Positions 44,135 through 55,301 of a stretch of DNA of 64,000 nucleotides are shown here, piece by piece. Origin of the DNA: Nothophaeocryptopus gaeumannii (Eukaryota > Ascomycota > Dothideomycetes > Mycosphaerellales > Mycosphaerellaceae); the NCBI GenBank assembly GCA_031771865.1, contig JASISA010000027.1, positions 1-64,000 on the forward strand, written 5' to 3'. The stretch's first letter is position 1, and each line of letters begins with the position of its first letter. A model generated the notes under the pieces. It was not told where the DNA came from, did no database searches, and saw only the letters and a program-made list of their open reading frames with translations. Position numbers and translations under genes: made by a program.

Positions 44135-47104
44135 CAGTACGATCTCTTCTTCGAAAACGACACCGCCATGTGCGACCACGAAGGATACCTCTTTCACGAA
44201 GCTTGAGCGGAGCACAATCACTACAGCCATTGGGGACTCGCCTTGCATGAACGATTCGGCTCACCAAGTTGGATAAGGCTCTGAGCCCGCGCTTCATCGT
44301 TGGTCATATGCATGACCATCTGTGGCGGCGTTCCGTGTGCAATTGAAGAACTTGCCAGACCGGGAAACAACAGAACCTGGCCGCGAGAGTCGGAGAAGAA
44401 AAAGTCGAGCTTGAATGCCTGCTTCGTCACAATAACGAAGGGCGTAATGGCGTTCGTGGACATGACTCTTGGATTTGCGAATCAAGAGACGGCCGCTATG
44501 TTACCAATGCCCTGATGACGATGATTGCTACAGATTAGAGCATCACCACGCACCACCATTACCTTCTTTTACAAGTTCTATACCCTTTGCACTATCGGTG
44601 TCGGTTGGTGATGGAGAATCAAGGCCCGGAGCGGTATCCGCTTTCGAGTTGCGCTCGCGTGCACATTGGGAAGCTGGATGAGCTGCGACTCGGAAAAGCA
44701 GCCTTGGGATTTTTAACTTCTTTTGGCGAAGATGGATGGGACAGGACGGACTGGACTGGACCGGTTGGGTGGTCGAGTGCTTGGGTGGTTGGGTGGATGG
44801 GTGGTGTTCTTGGAAAAAGTGTCGAAAGCTGTGCCAACTACAGACAATCGCTGAGGCCTTACAGAGCCTCGCTTCTCCTTTTGTTTGGATGATGATGCTG
44901 TACATCCTTGTGAGAGGAGGTACGAAGGAAGTACCACTGTACTGTCAGAGTAATAATAGAAATCTCAATGGGAGTTATGAGAAGATCAGCCATACGACCT
45001 ACTGCGTCTCGTATCATCCTTCCGCCTCCTCAAGTACTACTCGGCCTCGCTGCACCCACGGACGAGGCGGACGGACGAAGACATTTGTGTGATTACTGAA
45101 CACTACTGAGGAGCAAATGGGTTTGTATGGTACCCTAGGGCGTCTCGCTTGATGATCCTCCTGGGCGCCGAAGCAGAGGCGTGCTTGGCCGGTCACCGCT
45201 TGTGGCACTGGAAGGCGTTATGACTTGCATGGACAGACGTGAAGACCACGCGAGCTTCGGTGCCGAGCACGCGCAAAGAGCGGCCGTGATCGCTGGAAAT
45301 GGAGAAGTGTGCGAGAGCCCTATTTGGACGCTAGGGGGTGTGAAGAAATGTTGTAGCTTTTGGTGCAGGTGAGGATTGTCGTCGGAGGCTGTGGTGTGGC
45401 CTGGACTACTGATGCACGGCGGATCAATGGATTTTCCGTCTTGAGAAGGGGAAGGAGCTCACGAGGAGGTGAGGTGAGGTGATGTTGAGACTGAGCAGTT
45501 TTGATTGGATGGAGAATGCTGCGGGCTAGAACTCGAATATCGGATGTATCTCTGCAGCTTACCGAGTTGACAGCAACCGCAAACTTCTTGCCCTAGACCT
45601 CAGGGCTTGCTTCGGACCCTCTCTATGCTCAAGACGTTGAATTGCACCGACAAAGTTGCTCTTCGTCGGCGAGTCCGCTCATCCCGCCGAATGGCACGAA
45701 TGCCGACTTCATGCCCATCTCGAGGCATGTGTATCAGCATCATCAAACGCACGGCAGGTCTGCATGACGATTGCCCTCCTTTCTAGCGTTTCGGCGACAT
45801 CTAGGGCTCGACGCCACAGCCCTCTTGTTCATATTCGCTTCCGAAACGTACCATCATCGTACGCCGAGCTAGCGTCTCCTTATACACGCAATACTGGCCA
45901 GTCTAGCACAAAGATGGTATAAAAAGCGTAGCGTGAGGTTGACTCTGCACCCGAAGGATTGGATAAGTGATGTTCCCGGCCACGTGGAGACCCTGTCGAC
46001 AACCGCATTCTGAAAGACCTCTGTTGGCATGAAGATGTGCAGCCCGGACGAACTGGACGAAGAGGAAGATCAGAAGTTATGCACATGTCTTCCTTTACTT
46101 CCTGTTGCTGCTCGGAGTCGTCGAGGGAATTGGTCCGCTTTCACAGGAATGCTGCAATTAACGGGAATTTGCTGGAGAGGCTGCTCTTCACCCAACGCAG
46201 CAACTTGCCCATCCGGCCAAAACGCTCCTCCTCCGACTCTCTGCCCCAAGCTCTCTGCCACCGCCAACCGAGAAAACCCTATGCCTTGTTCCTCTACTAA
46301 GCGCCTTGCTCTATTTCCCGCCGATGCCACTATACCCCAGCAGCCTCGCCAATCTTGCATAACCTACACGAGAAATACTCCCATGCTCCGCGGCCGGCTC
46401 GTTGCAGTAGTGTTGCCCTGCGAAGGGGGGCGTTCTTCGTGGCTTTAGGGTCTTGCCCTGTGGCTTCTCATCTTGTTACGAGAGGAATACGTTGCACATG
46501 CGTGTACCTCCTGCGTCGTACATTCGCAAAGTCCGATTCTTCCGGACATTTGCCAAAGATGCAGAGAAAAAGGCAGGTATATTGCCCAGTGTCTCGGAAA
46601 GCTGAGAGCTGAGGTTGCATCTACCTTCTTGTCAAAGTGTCGATCCTTGTAACTTCAGACTTCTTGGAGATTACTACTCTTACTGCCTTATTCACTTAGC
46701 CGGGACTAAGGACCGTATCTGACTACTCTTGGTCCTGTACGCTGACGACGACTATCGGGGCATTTCTTCCGAACTACAGTTCCGACTTTCACATCCGGAG
46801 AGAGTCCTGCGCTGTCTGAAGATCGACGCAGGGACAGAGTTTGGAGTCGATTGCCCACAGGTACATATACCTGCGACCCACCTCTGCCCTACTTGACGGG
46901 GGTTTGTCGCCGTCTGAGACAAGAGCTGCGTACGTCGGAGCCGAAGTCCTACCCTGTCGCATTCAACCCGAACGACCTATATCATCGACTCAATAATTGA
47001 ACACGATAGTTGTCGAAGAACAATCAACATCTTGAACTAATCCTGGGGAGGGATTACAACACCAACAACGAGTCAACACTTGACAACCAAGGCAGTCATT
47101 CAAG
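44135..47104. other. 3-kb region without a recognisable gene
   Basis: Only short overlapping frames on both strands. It contains a G-rich stretch near 44736-44806 (repeats of GGGTGG and GGACTGG) and several CT-rich runs. Nothing here can be supported as coding. Confidence 0.45.
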
Positions 47105-47587
47105 ATGGCCACCTCTTTAGAAATACTCCGTCCAACACCTTCTCCATCAACCCATCGCATACCCTCCAACCCAACCGCAAAAGACCTCGAAGCCCGCTCC
47201 GGACAAATCGGACAAATCCTCTCATCACGAGACTTCTCTTCCCCAAACCTCTCTTGCTGGCTGGTCTCCGACTTCCGCGCCGAAATCGATCTCTCACACA
47301 CATCATCCCACCCCTTTCTAATCCGCTCACGAGAAGACTACATCAAATACTTCCGAAGATCGACGAAGACGCAAATCATGGACGTGGCGAGCGTGAGTGC
47401 GGATGTCGATGAGGAGAAAGGGTTGGCGAGTGTGTGGTTGTTGCTGAGTGTGACGGATTTGGATGCAAGGGGGAGAGACAGTATGAAGAGGGAGAGTGTG
47501 ACGATTCTTTGGTGGAGGAGGGAGAGGGGCGTTTGGAGATGTTATCAGCAGACGGGGATGAGGGGCGTCGCTGGGTATAGGATTTGA
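47105..47587 (+). CDS. NTF2/SnoaL-like small protein
   Basis: A single exon of 160 residues. The N-terminal helix, a FSSPNLSCWLVSDFRAEIDL stretch, REDYIKYFRR, and the strands VASVSADVDEEKGLASVWLL and RESVTILWWRRERGVWRCY fit the cone-shaped NTF2-like fold seen in many fungal SnoaL-type hypothetical proteins. These may bind or isomerise small hydrophobic molecules, but no catalytic residues can be assigned. The fold call is pattern-based, and the function is unknown. Confidence 0.65.
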   Translation: MATSLEILRPTPSPSTHRIPSNPTAKDLEARSGQIGQILSSRDFSSPNLSCWLVSDFRAEIDLSHTSSHPFLIRSREDYIKYFRRSTKTQIMDVASVSADVDEEKGLASVWLLLSVTDLDARGRDSMKRESVTILWWRRERGVWRCYQQTGMRGVAGYRI

Positions 47588-48005
47588 TGTTGGACTTCTT
47601 ATGCATAGCGTTTTGTGAGCGTACAAGCAATGGTGGAAAATTGATCGCGGTCTTGACATCGATTTGGGTGCCTTAGGCTTAAATGTTTCCTGGCAAGAAT
47701 GAAAGTGGGGTACTCTGGACTTGCTTACCCTCCACCGCATGTCCTTCTCTCCATTATACTGCCTTTCCTCGCATTGTACGGTGCGCAAGCTGGATTAGCT
47801 GCAATGCCCCTTACGCTTCTACTTCTGCTTCAACACGATTGTTCATGCAGCTCCATGCCGTGGAAGGCAATGCATGGCGCCGATCTTAGCCTCATCATGC
47901 CATGGCTGAGATAGAGCGGCATGGACAGAGCCATATCTCTCACTGATGGCATGAAGCGAATCTGAAGAGAATTCAACAACCATACCACTGCCCGAGCTTG
48001 AGAAA
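47588..48005. other. intergenic, upstream of the second HET gene
   Basis: 418 bp, no gene seen. It should hold the promoter of the HET gene starting at 48006. Confidence 0.45.
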
Positions 48006-50498
48006 ATGCCATCACAAGCTCAGGATCCCGTTCTGAAGGACGTTGAGTCACCAACGGATCTCGTCGACCAAGCACAGGCGGCAAGCCAAATTTACAGACC
48101 AATCCGCGATTGGCAGACGCGAATTGTCATACTACAGGATGGCAAATTCGGAAGCCCTCTCCATGCTGAAATCGTCGCTGTTGACCTCATCCACGATGAC
48201 GGAGCCGTCATCTACGACAGGCAGGAGCGGATTCAGTACAGTGCTTTATCATATACCTGGGGAGTCAGAACGTTCAAGGAAAAGCTCCACGCAAACGGCA
48301 GAGTTACATATGAATGCGACCCGTACGCCTTTCCCAAGCGTATCTACCTCGATGGCGTCTTGTACTCCATCACCCAGAATCTGCACGACTTCCTCCAGCG
48401 GTGTCGCGAACACACTGACAGGCGCACTCTGTGGATTGACGCTCTATCTATCAATCAGCATGACAATTTCGAGAAGGGAATGCAGGTAGCAAATATGCTC
48501 ACCATTTACAAGAAAGCTCAAGGCGTGATGGTTTGGCTTGGCGAAGCGAGTCCAGATACCGTGGCTACCGTTGATTACCTGGCAGCATCCAGCAAAAAGA
48601 ACCCATCACCTTCACGACGTAAGACGCTTTTATCCGGTCTCCAGGATCTCTACACCCGGCAATGGATTGGCCGGATCTGGATCAGGCAAGAAGTGTGGGC
48701 TGCTCGCAGAATCCGGGTCTACTGTGGCTCAGCGTCCATGGACCTCAGCGATTTTCATCGAGGATGCAAGCTCTACAATGAGCCTCAGTCCCGGTCTTCG
48801 TTGCACCATCTTACTCCACGCGATGTAAATAAGGTGTTAGAATCAGTCGAGGACAAGCCTGTAGCACCACTCATTGGCTACTGGGAGAACGACATTGTCA
48901 CTTTGCTGAATCGGAATACAGATTGTGGAATGACTGATCCTCGAGACCGGATCTACGCCCTCTTGGGCATGACTGCAATCAAACCACTCTTCACGAACCA
49001 GTTGACGAGTGAGTTCAACACCCTGATTTTAAGGGTCGACTACACTCGCTCCCAGAGCTTGGTATTTCAAGATCTGGCAAGATACATCATGAACCGAGAG
49101 GGATCGGTTTCTTCCATCTTGTGCCTTGGCGGCACCTTTGGTAGCAAGCTAGACCATGGAGACTTGCCGAGCTGGGCAATAGACTGGCGGCAGAAGGTGC
49201 ACTACCAACCAATGCTCTATTTCGAGAAGCAGCTTCGTGGCAAACTACGTAGAGCGAAGGCCAACGATGTAAAGAGCGAGAGTGAGCACGACGAGGACGA
49301 TCTCAGCGATACCACCTCTGATGAAGAAGAAGGTGATGATGGCATCGACAGTCCATCGTACGCATCGAGCGATGAGAAGACCGAATGGGAGACCGACAGC
49401 GAGGCAGACGATAGCAGCGTCGAGAGCGGTCGCGAAGCCCATGAAGCAGAGAATATCCGCACAAACGACCACAAAGTCGCTACCGTTCCTTGGCAAGGAC
49501 CAATAGAAGACCACTCTGGTATACTGCGCTTGCGCGGCGTTACCCTGGTGACTGTTACCACGGATCTCCCAAATGAACTACAAAGTGTGAGCATCCAGCT
49601 GAAGTACAAAACTTGGCTGGAGGATGAGATACTACTCGATCGACCGCGATTTTGCGACGATCCAGAGAGAGCCGAACTTGTTCAGTTTACTCTCGACACT
49701 GCTTCAGACGCAACGCGAGCAATGTGGCGTGGTAAGTTTATTTCGAAGGGAAGTTTGCAGCTCATGGTACAGACGAAAGCTCGTGAGCGCAAGATTCGAT
49801 TGAATTCAGAAGATGTCGAGCTCGGCCATGTTCGGAGGGAGGTCTTGCCAGTGAGTGATTCGGAACATTTCAAGAAATGGCAATTTACTCGTTCCTGGCC
49901 TCCGACGAAGTTCATGCGTGTCGAGGCCGCGGCTGGGATTGAAGTCCCGCGTAGTGAGACCAAATGCAGTGTCATGTTCCGAAAATGGGACGCCGCGAAC
50001 GATGAAGACAATCTGCTACTTGAATCTGACACTTCGAGCAGTGTAGACTCGTACGATGATCCAGATGAGGAGGAGAAACGCGATATCAAAAAGGCCAAGG
50101 AGGAACAGGGTTACGTCAGTGGCCTCGACGATTCAGACGACGAAAGGGATGATGACTTCAACCATATGTCGGCCAAGCAGCTCAACGAGCATTTCAACAA
50201 GCACTTCGTCTCGGAGTTCGCTGTTCCCGCGAAGTCACAAGCAGGCGACAAGGTAGTGGTGACTGTAGGCAGCGCATTGCCTTTAGTCCTTCGGTCAAAC
50301 GGCACTGACAGCCAATTCACTTACGTCGGGCCAGCTCTTCTGAGTAATCAGCTTCAGAATCCGCCTGGAGACTGGAGCCCTCAGCTCCATCATTTCTCTG
50401 TCTACCATCGGGTCGCTCTCTCCACATACGAGCACTTTCAACTGCTGCTTTGTAAGAGATTGCGTGAGGGCACCGCAGAGATGCTAGAGGTTGTGTGA
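48006..50498 (+). CDS. HET-domain protein with a large acidic insert
   Basis: A single exon of 830 residues. The HET domain begins near residue 76 with the canonical QYSALSYTWGVRT and continues NLHDFLQRCREHTDRRTLWI, then DALSINQHDNFEKG and MLTIYKKAQGVMVWLGEAS, all classic. Beyond it come WIGRIWIRQEVWAARRIRVY, MTDPRDRIYALLGM and DLARYIMNREG. An acidic, low-complexity insert occupies about 420-490 (EHDEDDLSDTTSDEEEGDDG), and a second acidic stretch about 665-715. HET proteins trigger vegetative incompatibility and cell death after fusion of unlike hyphae; which partner locus this one pairs with cannot be told. It differs strongly from the HET gene at 18.9 kb, so the two are not recent duplicates. 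Confidence 0.93.
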   Translation: MPSQAQDPVLKDVESPTDLVDQAQAASQIYRPIRDWQTRIVILQDGKFGSPLHAEIVAVDLIHDDGAVIYDRQERIQYSALSYTWGVRTFKEKLHANGRVTYECDPYAFPKRIYLDGVLYSITQNLHDFLQRCREHTDRRTLWIDALSINQHDNFEKGMQVANMLTIYKKAQGVMVWLGEASPDTVATVDYLAASSKKNPSPSRRKTLLSGLQDLYTRQWIGRIWIRQEVWAARRIRVYCGSASMDLSDFHRGCKLYNEPQSRSSLHHLTPRDVNKVLESVEDKPVAPLIGYWENDIVTLLNRNTDCGMTDPRDRIYALLGMTAIKPLFTNQLTSEFNTLILRVDYTRSQSLVFQDLARYIMNREGSVSSILCLGGTFGSKLDHGDLPSWAIDWRQKVHYQPMLYFEKQLRGKLRRAKANDVKSESEHDEDDLSDTTSDEEEGDDGIDSPSYASSDEKTEWETDSEADDSSVESGREAHEAENIRTNDHKVATVPWQGPIEDHSGILRLRGVTLVTVTTDLPNELQSVSIQLKYKTWLEDEILLDRPRFCDDPERAELVQFTLDTASDATRAMWRGKFISKGSLQLMVQTKARERKIRLNSEDVELGHVRREVLPVSDSEHFKKWQFTRSWPPTKFMRVEAAAGIEVPRSETKCSVMFRKWDAANDEDNLLLESDTSSSVDSYDDPDEEEKRDIKKAKEEQGYVSGLDDSDDERDDDFNHMSAKQLNEHFNKHFVSEFAVPAKSQAGDKVVVTVGSALPLVLRSNGTDSQFTYVGPALLSNQLQNPPGDWSPQLHHFSVYHRVALSTYEHFQLLLCKRLREGTAEMLEVV

Positions 50499-51224
50499 GC
50501 TCGCTTCGCTTCTGTCTTGATGCTATGTGGAGATATCATCTCGGGTTGGAGCTGGCGGCATGCTGCAAGCGAGGGAGCATCTGCGCACTTAGCACTCAAG
50601 CAAATGCAAGAGTTCTCATCTCGTCGCGCATCACCACGATCATCAAAGTCGAAAGCAAGATGGAAAAATAGATGCCGGCTGTGGTGTAGCCGCTGATCGT
50701 GACTGGACGAGGTTGTGATGGTATAGATATTGACGAGCTTGACCTGGAGAGACTCGGATCCTCTGCGAACGCTACCTAGGCAGACGCCTACAGGTACCTG
50801 TGTAGCGATGTTGATGAGCCGGTTGGATATGAGTGTACGGGGAACGTGACGACGAATTCAGGTGGGAGTTGAGGAAGAGGGAAGCAGAGATTCAGTCGCA
50901 TTGGGACTTCGCAGGCCTTTTAACGATTCTCTTCCATTTTCGCGCTGTAACCTGCTCACAACCGCTGATTCAGCTAAAATCTTCTCGGACCTTTCTCCTT
51001 CTTCGCAACATCATTGACCCACACCGCGTGCCTTTCAGTGTCATCTTGGGAGCAACGAAGAGAGGTAAGCTGGACCCACTGGCTACAGAAGCCTGTCTCT
51101 CCAAGCTAGACTGGACGTGAAATACATCAATTCCACGATGATGGTATTGAGATGAGGTCCGCCCAAGAGCGAGGCCTTTCGGTCCGGTCGGAGCAAGTAT
51201 CGAGAACGCCAACAGGGAAAGCAA
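50499..51224. other. intergenic, no gene seen
   Basis: 726 bp of normal composition with no supported gene. Confidence 0.4.
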
Positions 51225-51497
51225 TCAGGCGTTCCAATACGTCTCGGCCAGGTACGCTGCGAAAAAGCTGATTCCGATATTGACGAGAGGATCGAGACCC
51301 TCTTCGCCGGTAAGCCATTGATAGATATTCATCCAGGCGAGAGAAATGCAAAATCGTCCAGCCAGTACGTAGAGGATGAAGAGGGAATGGGATGCCACTG
51401 GGCGGAGTGCGAAGTTCAGAAGGGAGTTCGAGAGGAGGCTGAAGACGAAGCATGTTAGGTATGCGTCCCAGCGCCTACTGAGGAGGGGAAATGACAT
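51225..51497 (-). CDS. Hypothetical 90-residue membrane protein
   Basis: An ATG-started frame with three hydrophobic segments (YLTCFVFSLLSNSLLNFALR, SLFILYVLAGRFCISLAW and LVNIGISFFAAYLAETYW). I do not recognise it. Hydrophobic open frames can arise by chance, but the good start context and the even helix spacing make a small real membrane protein plausible. Confidence 0.4.
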   Translation of the reverse strand: MSFPLLSRRWDAYLTCFVFSLLSNSLLNFALRPVASHSLFILYVLAGRFCISLAWMNIYQWLTGEEGLDPLVNIGISFFAAYLAETYWNA

Positions 51498-53280
51498 GTT
51501 GGATAGATTTTTGTTGCGGTCCGGAAGAAGAAGTGTTTCTCGGGTCTCGATTATTCAATTCTCGTCGATGCTCGTCCCGATCTTCCAGTGCTCGGATTGC
51601 TCCTCCTTCAGCTGATGGGCAATATCATTGTCTTCGCCGTCATTCGTCTCCAGGCTTCTGATCGTCTTGCTGTCCGAGGATCACTGTAGTCCGCGGAAAA
51701 CTTCGAGGGAGGAAGATGTTCTGAACTGTGATTTGAGATGGACAACCAACAAGAGCTATTCTACTCATCAAACCTGCGTTCGTCCATAAGCTAGGCACCC
51801 ATATTCTACCCGGCCGACAGACTTCGGCTTGGCACGGAGGAGTTGAGGTGAGTCGCCGCTAGTTATGAGCAAAGGAAGAGGCACAGGGAGGTTTACATAA
51901 TTGGGAGCCATTCACTCTGCGCGTATGTTAGAGACCGATTGCGTTGGTGTCATACCCCATACGGCTCAGCGAAGCTTGACCTCATGCTTCTTTGTGATCC
52001 CGAAGCTTCTGACAAGCAACTAGACGTCACTTCACCAACGACACTATCGTTTCGCCGGCTTCAGTCCGTACCATAGCCTTCTGAATGGCCTTGGGAGCGC
52101 GAAGTCGCTTCTCTGGGCATGGGAGCAACAGTCAGCAGGAAGACAGAATCTATGACAGCCTGGCCTTGTCCGCTATGAAGAGAGCCTCGGAAGCCTTCCT
52201 GATATCAGTCACTCTCTACTGCATGACACAGCCAGAGGACCCATCCAGCTCTCTGCTGAGCCTAGACAACGGCCGTGTTACAATCTAGCGAGCGATCAAT
52301 TCCTCCCAGATGCACAAAAATCCTCAAATTCGCGTAGTGGGGAGGCATAGTCGGATTCCGAGCTTGTCGCTCTAGAGGAGTGAACACATCTGGAGAGCAT
52401 GGTTGCAACGATCGGCTCACGCGGCAGAAGCGCACCCCGGAGATGGAATATCTCCGCCCAATGAGCTTTCCTGCATCACGTCCAGCGCATTATAATGTCC
52501 AGGCTATGGATACTTCCACGCTTTCGAAGAACACGCCCGATGCCGGACAGAGCCAAATTGAACCTCTTTCCCTACAAGATCGGCGCACATGGCAATCCAC
52601 GTGCCGCCTTGACGGGCGTGGTATCTGGCACTAAACTGGAGAACTCTCACACTATTCGTACGAGCACGCGTTACCGGACGCCACAATGATACATGCATTG
52701 CTTTAATGCACTCAATCAGTCCTCTCGGTTCCAGCATCATACTATGGGGAACATGCTCAGGCTGGTTTCTAGTTCGAGACAGCATGCCAAATGAGCTACT
52801 GGCAGCCGCGGAGGCTTGCACGAACACCGTGACCAACAGTATGCGACCGCTCGTGAACCAACAAGTTGCCAGATGGTTGATGTTGCAATGGCTACTGCGA
52901 GTCTTCTCTCTACCATCCTTCGTTCTCGGAGTATTCGCATGCTTCATCGCTCTTGACCACGATGCAACGTGCACCTTTGGTAGCATTGGCCATGAGACCT
53001 GTTGCTCCAGGCTTCTCCGAGGGCAGTCCGCTGTCGATGGAGGCAGCAACACGTTCAATGTGGAGAGGAGTGGAACTACTGGGAAGCATCCAACTTCAGC
53101 TGGATGCCGATCTCCATTGAGAAACATGATCGCCTCAGTAACACCGCAATGAACTCGAGCCGTGGTCTTGAGCTGGCAACACATATATAAAGGCGCCTTG
53201 AGACCTGGGAACAAGGCCACATCAGCAACTCATTGTATCCCATTCAGCTCAGCTTGCAACCGACCTTTCTCGCAAACATA
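51498..53280. other. 1.8-kb region, no supported gene
   Basis: 52504-53220 is open on both strands at once (a 148-codon plus ATG frame at 52706 and a longer minus frame without ATG). Neither resembles a known family, so I call neither. Confidence 0.4.
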
Positions 53281-54614
53281 ATGGCCCCATCAGTGAAGAA
53301 GGCACTGCTCCTTGCGGCAGCCGCGCTCTTCTCGACCTCCACTGCTTTCGAAGTGAACTTCTGGCTAGGACCGCAATGCACGGACGAGGCCGAAGGCACA
53401 TATTCTGAGAGTGATCCCTCCAACGCTCCATGCATGCGAGTGCCGACCAATGCTCAATCTGCCACTGTCGAGAAGCAGAGCAACGATGGCGCAAACAATA
53501 GTACGCCATCAGTCCATTCGACGTACGGCACGAGAAACTGACTCCGGACAGACATCGAGTTCCACTCAAGCACCAACTGTGACAGTTCGACTGGAGTGGC
53601 CAGTGTTGACGCCGGTTGTGTCGACTTCACAGGCGCCGGTAAGAATGCTTTGTCCTGGCAGGTTCAGAGCGACCTTTCCGATCCAGGCAAGCGCCGCGTG
53701 AAGGGTCGCGATGTCGAAGCTCGACGTAAGGCAACGAGAGCTTCACAGGCTCCATCTCCATGGTGGACTGTTCATCAAGAGCAGATTCGCTCCGAACTCG
53801 GTCTTTCCGCAGAGAACGCAACTGGCAGTCTGTCGCCACACTGGGATCCAATGGCTCATGTCGAAGCTGGCTTCGGTCACGGCAATGTCACTGAGAGATA
53901 TGGGCGTACTTGGAAGTGGCAGCAGGTTGCCCTTGGAGCGGCCATTGGTATCCCCGTCGAGGATTGGGATGACAAAGTCCACACCTCCAGCGACCAGTTC
54001 ATCCCATTCGGTGACGTCGACTACGAGGCCCAGCTTTTGAGCAAGCGGGCCTGCGATGCCGGAAGCTGCTCTATGGTGGAGCGTGATTTCATCGAAAAGC
54101 GTTGGAACTATGGCCAGTGTCGCGCTGTTCTGGACTGTGGTCGTTAATTGGCTACAGCTGCTCAGGCCAACATTGGAAACGGATGGCAACAGGCAGTCAC
54201 AGCGGCGTGAGTTGCATATCTCTTATCAACCATTGATAGCCCACTGACAGACGAGACAGCTACAAACTCAAGACTTACGGAAGCACCTTCTACGATTGGG
54301 CTCACGCTCAGCCCTTCACTGTCTCGATCACCATCGGCACGGGCATAACCCTCGCCGGCTATGGTCTTGGCTACACTCACGGCGGTGCCACAGCGCAGGA
54401 CAACGACCAGCTCGGCAACTGCTCCGGCGATAGCACCCAAGTCAACTCCTTCGTTCAGGCTCTTACTCAGGCCGCCGGTGCCAGTGGGTAGGCAGCAGCT
54501 CAGACTGACATCAAACTTCCTGACAACAACATCCTCGCGATCTCGGCTGAGGTGTATCCAAAGGGCAAGGCGCCTGCGACTACGCAGTGCGATGCTGATG
54601 GAAAGAGCGGTTAG
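53281..54614 (+). pseudogene. Broken secreted protein gene with dibasic processing sites
   Basis: Exons 53281-53500, 53552-54206 and 54260-54614 have canonical introns (GTACGC to GACAG, 51 bp with CTGAC branch; GTGAGT to GACAG). A signal peptide (MAPSVKKALLLAAAALFSTS) is followed by FEVNFWLGPQCTDEAE, GCVDFTGAGKN, and a middle region with lysine-arginine pairs (GKRR, LSKR, IEKR) where a Kex2-type protease could cut; the pieces after LSKR and IEKR are short and Cys-bearing. The frame is kept but has TAA at 54145-54147 (before LATAAQANIGNGW) and TAG at 54489-54491 (before AAAQTDIKLPDN), after which coding character goes on to a final TAG at 54612. A glycine-rich hydrophobic stretch (VSITIGTGITLAGYGLG) lies near the C-terminus. 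The family and role are unknown; effector-like or multi-chain secreted protein is inference. Confidence 0.6.
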
Positions 54615-55301
54615 AGATCTTCAGCCTCGACCCTTCACGAGGGAACATGACTTCTCGTGCGAAGATTGAGGGCGAAATAGACTAGTGGTACTGGCGGGCA
54701 CCTGTTGCTTGGACTTTACAGACTCGAATGTGTACAGAGATTGAGACTGCCGTTTTACTAAAATCATAGCATCCAAATGGTTGAAGATGTTGTTGATCAT
54801 TGTCACTTGCGCCTGGTTCATTTGAGCCAACCACATGGAAACTCTCGCTCGACCATGATGACGCAGAACCAACACTCACGAGATGACCCGATCTGGCCGG
54901 GTTGTGGCTATCAGGCACCTGCTGGCGCTGCTGAGTCGTAGAAGCGATGATGGTATGCGTAGGGTTAGGGTTTTTTGAACGGTCGCAATGTATTCGCAGT
55001 ATTGATGCTATGTTCGAGGGAATGGGATGGGAGCTGCTTTCGAAACATTGAATTGGTAATGTGACAGGTAGCTTCAGGTTCCAACCAGAGAGCCGCCACG
55101 CACAGAGAACTGCAAGCGGTGATCAGTGAGTCCAAAAGTGAATCGTCGTTTGGAAAATGCTTCAGAGCTGGCAAAGACCGTACTGCGAAATGCGGTGGGG
55201 TGAAAGCATGAAAGTTCACGCTCAAGTAATCGGTTGTCGATATGAATGGCAAGGCGCGAGGCGACATTGGAAAGCGAATGCAACGACTTTCTTGGCCGAA
55301 G
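54615..55301. other. intergenic, no gene seen
   Basis: About 690 bp between the convergent secreted-protein and ankyrin-like genes. A minus-strand open frame (54965-55411) overlaps the ankyrin end in another frame and is not supported as a gene. Confidence 0.4.

Noticed and set aside
52504..53220. A region open on both strands that could hold a gene
   Set aside because: The minus frame begins without ATG and neither frame shows family motifs or plausible introns.
55074..55283. Extra exon of the ankyrin-like gene on the minus strand
   Set aside because: Two overlapping frames are open and neither carries ankyrin motifs or clear splice sites.
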